64,000 nucleotides of DNA from Actinocrinis sp035650855 (GCF_035650855.1 NZ_DASRGV010000213.1:1-64000); one strand, 5' to 3'. Counted from the first letter of the stretch, positions 32,078-40,578 are shown. Program-made: numbers and translations. The notes: a model not told the origin generated them from the letters alone.

Positions 32078-32845
32078 ATGACCAGCGAGCATGCGGCGGC
32101 CACGCGAAGCCAAGGCGGCGCCGACTTCGCGGAGGCCGCCGATCCGTACTGTCTGGGTCCTGACGAGGCGCAGGCGCTGCTGGCCGGGCATCCGTGGCGT
32201 CGCTTCGCAGTGCTCGGGGACAGCATCGCGGAGGGTGTCGCGGAACCGATGCCCGGCTACAGCCCGCTGCCGCTGGCGGATCGGGTCGCCGCCGAACTGG
32301 ACCGCGCCGGTCCCGGCACCGCGTACCTGAACCTCGGCCGCCGTGGTCTGCGCACGCACGAGGTGCGCGCCACGCAGTTGGATACCGCGCTGGCATTCCG
32401 GCCGGACCTGGCGCTCGTCGTGTGCGGAGCCAATGACGCATTGCGGCCCGGCTACGAGACGCGTGCCGACGGCGTTGACCGGGATCTGGCGGCGATGGTC
32501 GAGGCCTTACAGACACGAGGAGCGCGGGTGATCACCTTGTCGATCTTCGTGCGGTCCCTGTATCCGAGCCTGCCCGCGTGGCTCCAGCCGTCGCCGACCG
32601 AGCGCATGGCGACCCTTGGCCGCCGCACCAACGCGCTCGCGGCCCGACTCGGTACGACGCACGTCGACCTCGCCGACCATCCCACCGCCCGCGACCCGCG
32701 CACGATCAGCAGGGACGGGCTGCACGGCAACGGCCGCAGCCAGGCCGTCGCCGCGGCCGAGATCGTCCGCGCGCTCGGCGCATTACTGCCGCTGCCGCAC
32801 ACGCACGCCGCTCGGTTCACACCGGAGCAGGAGCGCGGCGGATAG
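32078..32845 (+). CDS. SGNH/GDSL-family hydrolase
   Basis: A 255-residue intracellular esterase-type hydrolase with no signal peptide. Block I is FAVLGDSIAEG with the nucleophile Ser, block III is VVCGANDAL and the catalytic Asp/His block is RDGLHGNGRSQ. Similar small hydrolases occur at the ends of actinobacterial biosynthetic clusters, where they may remove acyl groups or edit thioesters. Two in-frame TTA codons (32507 and 32783) make it a likely bldA-dependent gene. It is divergent from the phosphopantetheinyl transferase gene and followed after 10 bp by a membrane-protein gene. Confidence 0.85.
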   Translation: MTSEHAAATRSQGGADFAEAADPYCLGPDEAQALLAGHPWRRFAVLGDSIAEGVAEPMPGYSPLPLADRVAAELDRAGPGTAYLNLGRRGLRTHEVRATQLDTALAFRPDLALVVCGANDALRPGYETRADGVDRDLAAMVEALQTRGARVITLSIFVRSLYPSLPAWLQPSPTERMATLGRRTNALAARLGTTHVDLADHPTARDPRTISRDGLHGNGRSQAVAAAEIVRALGALLPLPHTHAARFTPEQERGG

Positions 32846-32855
32846 TGTCGATCAC

Positions 32856-33599
32856 ATGACCGCTAACCCGCCGATGACCACGCCGGACGAACCTCCGCTC
32901 GCGGCCACGCCCGAGGGCGCGCCCGGGGCGTGGCGCGCGGATCAGCTGCGGCGGATCATCAGTGGCGTAGGCGCCGGTCGTGGGCGGGAATCCGGCTGGC
33001 ACGCGGGCTTCGGCACCCTGCTCGCGCTCGCCGTGCTCGTCGGCGTACTGGTCGGTGTCGCCACGGATCTGCTTCAGGCGTACCTCGATTCGCCCTGGCT
33101 CAGCCTGGTGAACTCGGCGAGTCCGTGGCTCGCCCCGGCGTTCGCGGTCGGGATCGGGGCGCGCCGGTACTGGCATGCGGCCGTGGCGGGACTGGTGACC
33201 TGCGTGGTGGAGCTGATCGCTTACGACGTGACGGCCCACCTGCGCGGCATCGCGGTCGGCAGTGGAATCACCGCGTTCTGGGCCTTGTGCGGCGTGATCG
33301 GCGGGCCGACGTTCGGTGTCGCCGGGAAGCTGTGGCGGTCGGCGCGCGGGCCGGTTCGCGGGCTCGGGCTCGCGGTGCTGGCCAGCGCGTTCCTCGGTGA
33401 GGCGGCCATCGCGTACGGGCTGTATCTGGGCTACTACTCCAGCGCGGCGCTGTTCACGGTGATCGGCATCGTCCTCATCGCGGCGTTGGGCCGACGCGGG
33501 CGCCAACACGTGCGTAGCTGTCTTTGGATGCTCGTGACGCTTCCGGCCGCAGTGGTCGGCGAGCTGCTGCTGCATCTGGTCTACAGTCAGACCTTTTGA
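32856..33599 (+). CDS. DUF6518-like integral membrane protein
   Basis: A 247-residue protein with a Pro/Ala-rich cytoplasmic N-terminus (about 55 residues) and six or so membrane helices, e.g. LLALAVLVGVLVGVA, AFWALCGVIGGPTFGVAG and LFTVIGIVLIAAL. It resembles the uncharacterised DUF6518 family. It lies 10 bp after the hydrolase gene and is probably cotranscribed with it. A role in transport or self-protection is possible but nothing in the sequence shows it. A bidirectional terminator follows, which I take as the right edge of the biosynthetic cluster. Confidence 0.65.
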   Translation: MTANPPMTTPDEPPLAATPEGAPGAWRADQLRRIISGVGAGRGRESGWHAGFGTLLALAVLVGVLVGVATDLLQAYLDSPWLSLVNSASPWLAPAFAVGIGARRYWHAAVAGLVTCVVELIAYDVTAHLRGIAVGSGITAFWALCGVIGGPTFGVAGKLWRSARGPVRGLGLAVLASAFLGEAAIAYGLYLGYYSSAALFTVIGIVLIAALGRRGRQHVRSCLWMLVTLPAAVVGELLLHLVYSQTF

Positions 33600-33600
33600 T

Positions 33601-33652
33601 CCTCAGGTCGCGCCCCGGCCGGGAGATCCGGCCAGGGCGCGGCCCGCTGAGG
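33601..33652. terminator. Bidirectional terminator-like hairpin
   Basis: Nested inverted repeats, outer cctcag/ctgagg and inner 13-nt arms (33610-33622 and 33628-33640, one mismatch) around a gagat loop, lie between the convergent membrane-protein gene and the truncated hydrolase gene. It should stop transcription from both sides. Confidence 0.7.
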
Positions 33653-33657
33653 TGGGG

Positions 33658-34180
33658 TCAGCTGTTCGGTACCGTGTCGACGAAGCTGGCGGCGGCCGAC
33701 TGCAGTCCGGCCACGTTGCTGCTCACCTGCGCCGGGGAGAGGGCGACGCCGCCGGCGAAGTAGACCCAGCCGACCTGCTCCTCCCAGCTGCGCGGGGTCG
33801 AGCTGCCGTTCAGGTAGCCGTTGATGAACCACTCGTTGAAGTCGATGGTCAGGTTCCCGCGCGGATAGTACTTGCCGCTGGTCGACCAGTACTGGCTGCC
33901 GTCGATGTAGTACGTGACGGCGCCGCCGTGCACGGTCATCACCAGCGTGCGCCAGCCGGCGTCGCTCGCGGCGACGCTCGTGGAGCTGTTGTCCTGCGAG
34001 TAGGGGCTGTCGCAGTACGATAACCAGGTGGTGGTGTACATGCGCGGGCCGTTGACGCCCCAGCCGCCGTTGGGCAGGTATTCGAAGTCGTTCTCGCTGT
34101 AGTTCGGGTCATCGCAGCTGGCCAGCGGCGAGATCGTGTAGAAGGTCTCGTTGACGTCGTCGCCGTTCGGCCCGGAGATA
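33658..34180 (-). pseudogene. C-terminal remnant of a GH16-like secreted hydrolase
   Basis: The frame open from about 34180 down to the stop at 33658 encodes roughly 174 residues of a concanavalin-A-like jelly-roll protein: NETFYTISPLASC, FEYLPNGGWGVNGPRM, WRTLVMTVHGGAVTYYIDG and IDFNEWFINGYL. This is the C-terminal half of a secreted GH16-type or related beta-sandwich glycosidase. The signal peptide and first half are missing: at about 34180 the homology ends abruptly and the next bases belong to the 3' half of a GntR regulator on the other strand. An internal ATG at 34041 could in principle be used. Confidence 0.7.
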
Positions 34181-34185
34181 CGGCA

Positions 34186-34448
34186 GGATTCTGAGTCCGA
34201 CGCCGGGGTTCCTGCCGATCCCGCTCAGCCTGGGCAACTTCGCCGACGCGATCCAGACCATCGAGCCCACGGTGACCAACCCGGACCAGGCCGACCTGCT
34301 CGACGTGCCGCTCTACTCCCCGGTCCTGCTGATCGAGCGCACCACGCGCGCCGCGACCGGCCGCATCGTCGAGTTCGCCCGCTCGATCTACCGGGGCGAC
34401 CGGTACCGGATCACCTCCAAGCTGCGCTTCGACAGCTCGTCGGGTTGA
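34186..34448 (+). pseudogene. C-terminal remnant of a GntR-family regulator (UTRA domain)
   Basis: One reading frame encodes about 87 residues ending at TGA 34448: LPIPLSLGNFADAIQ, ADLLDVPLYSPVLLIERTT, then GRIVEFARSIYRGDRYRITS. These are the final strands of a UTRA effector domain of HutC-type regulators. The DNA-binding domain and most of UTRA are gone. No start codon or ribosome binding site precedes it. It abuts the hydrolase remnant head to head, so one deletion most likely removed the divergent promoter and the 5' parts of both genes. Confidence 0.75.
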
Positions 34449-34491
34449 CGCCGCCGGCCGTCCGGATCTGACCTCGCTTCGATCACGGCGA

Positions 34492-34530
34492 GGGCGTGTG
34501 GCCGACCGCGGTCCGGTCGGCCACACGCCC
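34492..34530 (+). terminator. Strong hairpin after the GntR remnant
   Basis: Perfect 16-bp arms (34492-34507 and 34515-34530) enclose a 7-nt loop 44 bp beyond the stop of the regulator remnant. It fits a GC-rich actinobacterial terminator without a long U tract that once served the intact regulator gene. Confidence 0.75.
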
Positions 34531-34560
34531 GGTCCACGCGAGTGCGGTCGCGTGGTCTTA

Positions 34561-34599
34561 GCGCGGCGCTGCGCGTCGGCGGTCAACGCAGCGCCGCGC
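34561..34599 (-). terminator. Hairpin terminator of the alpha-galactosidase gene
   Basis: Perfect 13-bp arms (gcgcggcgctgcg and its complement, 34561-34573 and 34587-34599) with a 13-nt loop lie 35 bp past the stop of the leftward alpha-galactosidase gene. Confidence 0.7.
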
Positions 34600-34633
34600 G
34601 GTCATAGAGGCGGTGTTGTCATGGAGGCTGTGG

Positions 34634-36889
34634 TCACGGGGCTAGGGTCCAGCGCTGGTTGAGTCCTCCGTTCGAGGGCCACTGGATCACGGCGGTACCC
34701 GGCGCGGTGCCGCCGTTGGACAGGTCGATCAGCTGGCTGTCGTACACGCTTTGCAGCGCGATCACGCCGGGCCCTTCGTCGACGAGCGTCCAGCGCGAGT
34801 TGCTGTTGCCGTCGTCCTGGTACTGGATCAGCTGGGTGCCCTGCGTGGTCGTCGGGCCGGGGATGTTGACGAGTTTGCCGCTGTTCGCGTTGACGATCGT
34901 GTAGGCGCCGCCGGACTGCTTGACGAAGGTCCAGCGCTGGTCGCTGCTGCCGTTGTCGGACCATTCGAGCAGCTGCGCGCCGTTCGCGGTGGAGTCGTTG
35001 TTCACGTCCAGCCGCCCGCCGGTCAGCCAGTTCTCCACGCGGTAGCCCTGGTTGGCGTCCGGGACCGGCGTCAGCGTCCAGCGCTGGTTGGCCCCGCCGT
35101 TGGACGGCCACTGGATCACCGGGGCGCCCGCGCTCGTCGAGGCGCCGGAGACGTCGGCCAGCAGTCCGTCCGAGACTGCGGTCAGCGTGTAGGAGCCGCT
35201 GCCTGCCGAGGCGAACCGCCAGCGCGAGTCGCCGGCGTTGTCGTCAGCCTTCTGTATCAGCTGGGCTCCCTGCGCGGCGGACGGAGCGGTCAGTTGCAGC
35301 CGGCTGGTGCGGTTGACCACCTTGTAGGTGCCGTCGCCGACCGGGACCAGCTGCCACTCCTGGTCGAGGGCGTTGTCAGCGCTCTGCTGCACGATCGCGG
35401 CGCCCGAGGCGGTGGAGTCGCCGGAGACGGCCAGGTTCATGCCGCTGTTGACGTTGACGATGTTGTAGGACATGGCGGTGTAGGTGACCGCGCTCGTCGG
35501 TGTGACCTTCAGCAGCGCCGAGCCGTGAGCGGGCAGCGCGGCGCTGTAGCCGGTGGAGAAGCTGCCCAGGTCGGCGTGGGACCAGTCGTCGTGCACGCTC
35601 GCCGCGGAGCCGGTGAAGCCGATGTCCTGCCAGTTCGCCGCGACCGTGGCGGCCGAGTCGGCGAGGTTGAAGAGGGCGAGCGTGTAGCTGCCGTCGCCGT
35701 TCGGCGCGTACCAGGCCTGCGACGTGGTGGTCGCGTCGACCGGGCGCGCCGGGTGGCCGGCCTGGTCCACGGCCAGCACCTCGGGGTTGGTGATCAGGCC
35801 GAGGTCCGTCGAGTCCAGGTTCGTCAGGTCCACGCCGAGGGTGAGGTTCGAGTTCTCGATCGCCCACAGCGTCAGCTGGGTCTTGCGCTCGTCCAGGGTC
35901 AGGCCGTCGTTGCTCCCGTTGCCCACCTCGATCGAGTCCAGGTCGTTCCAGCCGCCGGTGACGCCGTCGCCGATCCAGCGGGCGGCGTCGGTGAAGCGGC
36001 CCTTGACGTTGTTCCAGTCGGTGAGCGGGAAGGAGGAGCCGTTCGAGCCGCAGTAGCACTCGATGTCGCCGTCGATGCGCCAGCCGTTCGAGTACTGCTG
36101 CCAGGAGGCGATGTCGGCGGTGGTCAGCGAGTTGGACAGCTCCAGGTGGATGGTGCGCCCGCTCTGGTTGAGCGCCTGGGCCCAGTGCTGGACGTCGGCG
36201 ACGGCCTCGGTGTCGCCGTCGTTCGGGCTGACGCCGTCCACCTTGAGGTAGTCGATGCCGTATCCGGCCAGCTGGTCGGCCCAGGAGTTGAGGTAGGCCT
36301 GCGCGGCGGCCGGGTTCTTGGCGTAGTCGATGTAGTACATGACGTTGCCGAAGTTGTAGTTCGTCTCGTGGCTGCTGGTGTCCGAGACGATGTCGCGGGC
36401 GTGGTACGAGGTGCCTTCGATCGGGGTGTTCTGGTTGTACGCGGCGACCGGGATGCCGGGCGTGAGGTACATGCCGAACTTCTCGCCGAAGCCGTGGATG
36501 TAAGAGCCCAGATTCGCCATGCCGTCGGGGAATTTGGAGGTGTCCGTCACCCAGCGGCCGTAGCTGTCGACGGTGGTGGAGGGGTTGAGGTACCAGAAGT
36601 CGTCGAGGTTGACGTACTTGTATCCGGCGGCGACCAGGCCGGAGGTGGACATGGCCTGCGCCTGGGCCTTCATTTTGGCCTCGGTGGGCGAGCCGCGCAG
36701 AAACGACCAGCTGCTCCAGCCCATCAGCGGGGTGAGCGCGGCCCCGTTGTTCTGCGCCCTGGCCGGGGTGCGCGGCCCGGCCACCGCGAACAGGGCGAGG
36801 GCGAGCGCGAGGCAGGCGGTGAAAAGGCGGCGCGGTCCGGTTCGCGGGGGCGGTCCGGTTCGTGCGGGCGGTGCTGATGCGATGCGCAT
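34634..36889 (-). CDS. Secreted GH27 alpha-galactosidase with ricin-B-type lectin repeats
   Basis: A 751-residue secreted enzyme with a signal peptide ending near the Ala-rich ARAQN. Residues 50-360 form the GH27 barrel: TPLMGWSSWSF at the start, the nucleophile Asp218 in YLKVDGVSP and the acid/base Asp275 in WRIDGDIE. Residues 370-470 match the C-terminal Greek-key domain of GH27. From about 480 to the end come two RicinB_lectin_2 blocks with repeated QxW motifs (NALDQEWQL, NQRWTL, SDQRWTF, NSRWTL, NQRWTL), a sugar-binding module of about 270 residues. It should release alpha-galactose or alpha/beta-arabinopyranose ends from plant polysaccharides. An A-rich promoter region lies upstream. Confidence 0.92.
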   Translation of the reverse strand: MRIASAPPARTGPPPRTGPRRLFTACLALALALFAVAGPRTPARAQNNGAALTPLMGWSSWSFLRGSPTEAKMKAQAQAMSTSGLVAAGYKYVNLDDFWYLNPSTTVDSYGRWVTDTSKFPDGMANLGSYIHGFGEKFGMYLTPGIPVAAYNQNTPIEGTSYHARDIVSDTSSHETNYNFGNVMYYIDYAKNPAAAQAYLNSWADQLAGYGIDYLKVDGVSPNDGDTEAVADVQHWAQALNQSGRTIHLELSNSLTTADIASWQQYSNGWRIDGDIECYCGSNGSSFPLTDWNNVKGRFTDAARWIGDGVTGGWNDLDSIEVGNGSNDGLTLDERKTQLTLWAIENSNLTLGVDLTNLDSTDLGLITNPEVLAVDQAGHPARPVDATTTSQAWYAPNGDGSYTLALFNLADSAATVAANWQDIGFTGSAASVHDDWSHADLGSFSTGYSAALPAHGSALLKVTPTSAVTYTAMSYNIVNVNSGMNLAVSGDSTASGAAIVQQSADNALDQEWQLVPVGDGTYKVVNRTSRLQLTAPSAAQGAQLIQKADDNAGDSRWRFASAGSGSYTLTAVSDGLLADVSGASTSAGAPVIQWPSNGGANQRWTLTPVPDANQGYRVENWLTGGRLDVNNDSTANGAQLLEWSDNGSSDQRWTFVKQSGGAYTIVNANSGKLVNIPGPTTTQGTQLIQYQDDGNSNSRWTLVDEGPGVIALQSVYDSQLIDLSNGGTAPGTAVIQWPSNGGLNQRWTLAP

Positions 36890-37037
36890 GTTCGGACTCC
36901 TCGTTGCACGGTGGGTGTCGGGCGCCGCCGAGAAACAAACAGAAAAGCAAACATCACAACATTCATTAGAAAATTGTTAAACGAAAGTAAACGCAACCTC
37001 CCAAGGCGTCAAGTAGTCGGAGGTCTGCGGGCGTGCG
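36890..37037 (-). promoter_or_regulatory. A-rich promoter region of the alpha-galactosidase gene
   Basis: The region upstream of the alpha-galactosidase start contains about 60 unusually A-rich bases (roughly 36935-36995, gaaacaaacagaaaagc and onward), contrasting with the local GC content. It probably contains the promoter and a regulator site. I could not identify a clear palindrome. Confidence 0.4.
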
Positions 37038-37070
37038 AAGGGCCTACACCTGGAGAAGGTGTAGGCCCTT
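37038..37070 (-). terminator. Hairpin terminator of the secreted-protein gene
   Basis: Perfect 13-bp arms (aagggcctacacc and its complement) with a 7-nt loop lie 23 bp beyond the leftward stop at 37093. On the minus strand the hairpin is followed by cgc rather than U residues, as is usual for this group. Confidence 0.8.
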
Positions 37071-37092
37071 GACTTGCTGCCGCCGTATCGGC

Positions 37093-38757
37093 CTACCAGA
37101 GGTCGGAGCGCGGAGCGAAGGAGACGCCGCGGAACACGTCGCCGGGGCGGGCCGTGCGCAGCGTGCTGAACTGCTCGTCGGCGGGCAGGGTGATGGCCGC
37201 GGTCTCATCGGTGATGGCGACCAGCTTGTTCGGGTCGGCGCCGTAGTCGGACACGCCGCCGATCGAGGTGGTGACGCCGTAGAGGGTCACGGTGCCGTCG
37301 CGGTCGACCTTGCCGGTGAAGTTGCGGATGCCGTCGACGGCGGGCGTCCAGGGCCGGCCGGTGACGGCGTTCGTGCCGGCCGGGAGGCCGGGGACGGTGT
37401 ACGGCACGCCGAGTCCGAGCCCTGCGTTGAGGGTGTAGTCGTAGGTCCAAGCGCCGTTCACCAGCGACCACTTCTGGATGCCGGCGAGGTTCTCCGCCGC
37501 GGCGTCGGTGTAGGTTCCGTTGCTGAAGGCGTCCGAGCCGTTGCCCGAGTCGGCGACGTAGAGCGTGGTGGGGTTGGCGAACCACAGGGCGCCGAACGCG
37601 GCGGTGTTGGCCGGAGCGCCCGTGTCCGGGGTCTTGATCGACTTCGCCAGCGCGGTCGGGAACCCGGCCAGGACGCACATGTTGCCCGCCGGCTGGCCGG
37701 TCACCGGGTCGTAGGCGTCGGGAGTCGAGGGAAGCGGCGCTCCGGGGACGGGCAGCCCGACGCCCTGCGGGCAGGCCTTGCCGGTGGTGTCCACGAAGTA
37801 GACGGTGTCGATCCCGTTGCCGCCGCTGCCCTTGGTGTAATACAGCACGTTGTCATGGATGGTCAGCTCCGCGAAGTTCGTGTCCTTGCCGAGCTTGTCC
37901 GCCTTCGTGTTGGCGGGCAGCTGGGTGATGCTGAAGCCGCCGGCCGGGGTCGGGCTGCCCGGGGTCTGCGCCTTCTCCGGCGCGTGCGCCGGGGTGATGA
38001 GCTGGGCGCCGGTCCCGAAGATCACGCCGGGCACGGAGGTCCCGGTGCCGTTGTTGGAGTTGCCGGCCGCGTAGTACCGGCCGGTGCCGTTGTCGAGGAT
38101 CGCGGCGCGGCCGTTGTCGCCGCTGTAGGCGTTGCTCTCGGTGATCCGAATCCTGCCGTTGACGTCGAGCTCGGCGACGGCGCGGTAGACGGCCTGCGTA
38201 TCCGGGTTCGTCGGGTCGACGACGCCGGGAGTGTTGCCGTTGGAGGCGTCGAGGGTGTTGGCCGGGGCGACGTAACCCATGAACGTGACCGCCGAACCGT
38301 CGGTGGACAGGTTCAGCGCCAGTTCGGACTTCGAGGAGAAGCTGCCGCTGAGCAGGTCGCGGCCACGCCCGGGCGCGCCGGCCGCGGCGTCCGGCACGGC
38401 GATCGAGCCGACCACGGCGCCGCGCCCGGTGAGCCGGTCGAGGTAAATCGGCGCGGTGACCCCGAAGTTCGCGTCGACCTGGACGTTGTCCCAGACGTGG
38501 GCGAAGCTGCCGTCGGCGATCGCGACGGCGCCGGTCGGCAGCACGGTGACGCCGGGGGTGATCAGGCCGGCGTACCCGGCGTAGTGCACCCGGCTCAGCA
38601 GCAGGTCGCCCGGGATGAACGGCGACCTGTCCCCCGCCGCCTGGGCCGCGCCGCCGCCGGACACGGTCACGACGCAGGCGGTGAGCGCGAACGAGGCGGC
38701 CAGCCCGAACCCGGTACGCCTGCCCCGCACCGGCTGGTGGCTTGAACGGTCGAACAT
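37093..38757 (-). CDS. Large secreted protein of unknown function, probably beta-propeller
   Basis: A 554-residue protein with a Sec-type signal (RRTGFGLAASFALTACVVTV, cleavage after AAQA). The mature part alternates short strands with Gly/Asn/Asp turns (VLPTGAVAIADGSFAHVWDN, IHDNVLYYTKGSGGNGIDTVYFVDTTG, PTTLYVADSGNG), the look of a many-bladed propeller. No catalytic motif is recognisable and I cannot name a family beyond secreted, uncharacterised actinobacterial proteins. I chose ATG 38757 because GGAGGGG lies eight bases before it; ATG 38775 has no such site. It is divergent from the aminotransferase-fold lyase gene and ends with its own terminator. Confidence 0.75.
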   Translation of the reverse strand: MFDRSSHQPVRGRRTGFGLAASFALTACVVTVSGGGAAQAAGDRSPFIPGDLLLSRVHYAGYAGLITPGVTVLPTGAVAIADGSFAHVWDNVQVDANFGVTAPIYLDRLTGRGAVVGSIAVPDAAAGAPGRGRDLLSGSFSSKSELALNLSTDGSAVTFMGYVAPANTLDASNGNTPGVVDPTNPDTQAVYRAVAELDVNGRIRITESNAYSGDNGRAAILDNGTGRYYAAGNSNNGTGTSVPGVIFGTGAQLITPAHAPEKAQTPGSPTPAGGFSITQLPANTKADKLGKDTNFAELTIHDNVLYYTKGSGGNGIDTVYFVDTTGKACPQGVGLPVPGAPLPSTPDAYDPVTGQPAGNMCVLAGFPTALAKSIKTPDTGAPANTAAFGALWFANPTTLYVADSGNGSDAFSNGTYTDAAAENLAGIQKWSLVNGAWTYDYTLNAGLGLGVPYTVPGLPAGTNAVTGRPWTPAVDGIRNFTGKVDRDGTVTLYGVTTSIGGVSDYGADPNKLVAITDETAAITLPADEQFSTLRTARPGDVFRGVSFAPRSDLW

Positions 38758-38959
38758 GCGGCAGTCCCCTCCCATGGATCACGCGCGGAGCCGCGCGGCT
38801 CGCTTCGGATCAGACCATCGAGGGCCCGGTGGGAGGGCGGAGCGGGGGTGAACGGTGAGCAAACCTTCTTCGACGTCGACGACCCTCCGGCGGTGCGTCC
38901 AGGGGAAGGCGCCTCGGTGGGCTCGGTCGCAGCCGCGCTCGTCGCTCTACGCTGGCTTC

Positions 38960-40111
38960 ATGCTCGATGATCTCGACCTTGCCGCCCTCACCCGGCGGCC
39001 AGGCGCCAAGTGGGCCCTGGCCACCGCGCGCGGAGCCCTGCCCGCGTGGGTCGCGGACATGGACTTCCCAGTGGCCGAGCCGATCCGCGACGCGCTGGTC
39101 GAGGCGGTGCACACCGATCTCGGCTACCCCGCCTGGGACGACAAGCCCGGGGAGAATCCGCTGGCCGAGGCGTTCGCGGACCGCATGAAGTCAAGGTACG
39201 GATATGTCCCGCAGCCGGAGCACGTACGCGTGTTCACCGAGGTGATCCAGGCGCTGCAAGCGGTACTGCACGTCGCGACGGATCCGGGTGACGCGGTGGC
39301 GATGCACACGCCCGCATATCCGCCCTTCGTCCGGACGCTCGAAGCGATGGGCCGGCCCCTCGTTCCGATCCCGATGCTGGATACCGACGAGGGCTGGTCC
39401 TTCGACCTCGACCGGCTCGCCGCGGACGTGGCGCGGCAGCGATGCAAGGCGCTGATTCTGGTCAACCCGCACAACCCGACCGGCCGGGCGTTCTCGGCCG
39501 GTGAGCTCTCCGCGCTCGCCGAGATCGCTCAGCGGCACGACCTGCTCGTCATCTCCGACGAGATCCACGCCGAGCTGACCTACCGGCCGCACCGGCACCT
39601 GCCCTTCGCCGCGCTGGCACCGGACCTGGCCGCGCGTACCGTCACGCTGACTTCCGCGAGCAAGGCGTTCAACCTGGCCGGCCTGCGCTGCTCAGTCGCG
39701 GATGTAGCGCCCGGCTCGGTCCGCGCCGCGCTCGACGCGCTGCCGCCGGTGCTGCTCGGCCAGTCCAGCAGCCTCGGCGTGACCGGTACGCTCGCGGCTT
39801 GGCGGCACGGCGATCCGTGGCTCGCCGAGGTGCTCGCCCTCCTTGACCGCAACCGGCTCCTCGTCGCAGACGGGCTGCCGTCCGGAGTGCGCCATCATCT
39901 GCCGGAGGCGACCTACCTGGCCTGGCTGGACTGGCGCGCCCTCGGACTTGGCGACGATCCCGCCGCCGCGCTGCTGGCCCGCAACAAGGTCATGCTCAGC
40001 CGCGGCCCGGACTTCGGGCCCGGCGGGGCCGGCTACGCGCGGCTCAACTTCGCCACCTCGGAGCCGATCCTCGCCGAGATCCTGCGCCGGCTAGGCACGG
40101 CAGAGTCCTGA
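38960..40111 (+). CDS. MalY/PatB-type PLP C-S lyase or aminotransferase
   Basis: A 383-residue fold-type I PLP enzyme of the MalY/PatB group. Family blocks are WVADMDFPVAEPI at the start, LVNPHNPTGRAFSAGEL, VISDEIHAELTY with the PLP-ring Asp, and the Schiff-base lysine in LTSASKAFNLAGLR; GGAGYARLNFATS near the end contributes the carboxylate-binding Arg. Members are mostly cystathionine/cysteine-S-conjugate beta-lyases, some with regulatory or aminotransferase roles. The ATG at 38960 follows only a weak site. The gene stands alone between divergent and convergent neighbours, so it is probably housekeeping sulfur metabolism. Confidence 0.88.
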   Translation: MLDDLDLAALTRRPGAKWALATARGALPAWVADMDFPVAEPIRDALVEAVHTDLGYPAWDDKPGENPLAEAFADRMKSRYGYVPQPEHVRVFTEVIQALQAVLHVATDPGDAVAMHTPAYPPFVRTLEAMGRPLVPIPMLDTDEGWSFDLDRLAADVARQRCKALILVNPHNPTGRAFSAGELSALAEIAQRHDLLVISDEIHAELTYRPHRHLPFAALAPDLAARTVTLTSASKAFNLAGLRCSVADVAPGSVRAALDALPPVLLGQSSSLGVTGTLAAWRHGDPWLAEVLALLDRNRLLVADGLPSGVRHHLPEATYLAWLDWRALGLGDDPAAALLARNKVMLSRGPDFGPGGAGYARLNFATSEPILAEILRRLGTAES

Positions 40112-40129
40112 TACTCCCCGCGTGAGCCG

Positions 40130-40489
40130 CTAGTCCTCGGCCGCTTCCCTCATCGGCGAGCCGAAGCGGATGACGTTGCCGTCGCGATCGACGACGGCGC
40201 CCTCGTGCTGGCCCCACTCGGTGTCCTGCGGGGTGTGCACTTCGATGCCTGCGGCGCGCCACTCGGCCGCCAGCTCGTCGGCGTCGTCGACGAACAGGTA
40301 CGCCGAACTGGTGCGCTTATCGCCCTCGGGCGCGACGCCCAGGTGGAGTTCGACGCCGTCGCGGGTGGCGAAGCCGTAGCCGCCGCCGGAATACGGCCGG
40401 ACGGAGAAGCCCATCCGCGCGTAGAACTCCAGCGCCGCGTCCAGGTCGTGGACGGCGAAGATCGGTGCGATCAAGCGTGCAGTAGCCAT
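40130..40489 (-). CDS. VOC-superfamily protein (glyoxalase/bleomycin-resistance fold)
   Basis: A 119-residue single-domain VOC protein: IAPIFAVHDLDAALEFYARMGFSV at the N-terminus, then GYGFATRDGVELHLGVAPEG and the end block VVDRDGNVIRFGSP. Members bind small ligands or metals, including bleomycin-like antibiotics; the substrate here is unknown. I chose the ATG at 40489 because homology begins right after it; an upstream ATG at 40507 adds only six residues. It converges on the lyase gene and is divergent from a small secreted protein gene. Confidence 0.85.
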   Translation of the reverse strand: MATARLIAPIFAVHDLDAALEFYARMGFSVRPYSGGGYGFATRDGVELHLGVAPEGDKRTSSAYLFVDDADELAAEWRAAGIEVHTPQDTEWGQHEGAVVDRDGNVIRFGSPMREAAED

Positions 40490-40578
40490 GGCGTCAGCTT
40501 CGCACAAGGCTCCGACACCGACGGCCCTCAGGTGAGCGGGCGTCGCGGGCCCGTGCTCACGACTTTAGGATCGAGATA

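Noticed and set aside
34751..36877. 708-codon rightward frame opposite the alpha-galactosidase
   Set aside because: It is a mirror of the GH27-lectin gene with low-complexity Val/Gly/Arg sequence and no signal or domain.
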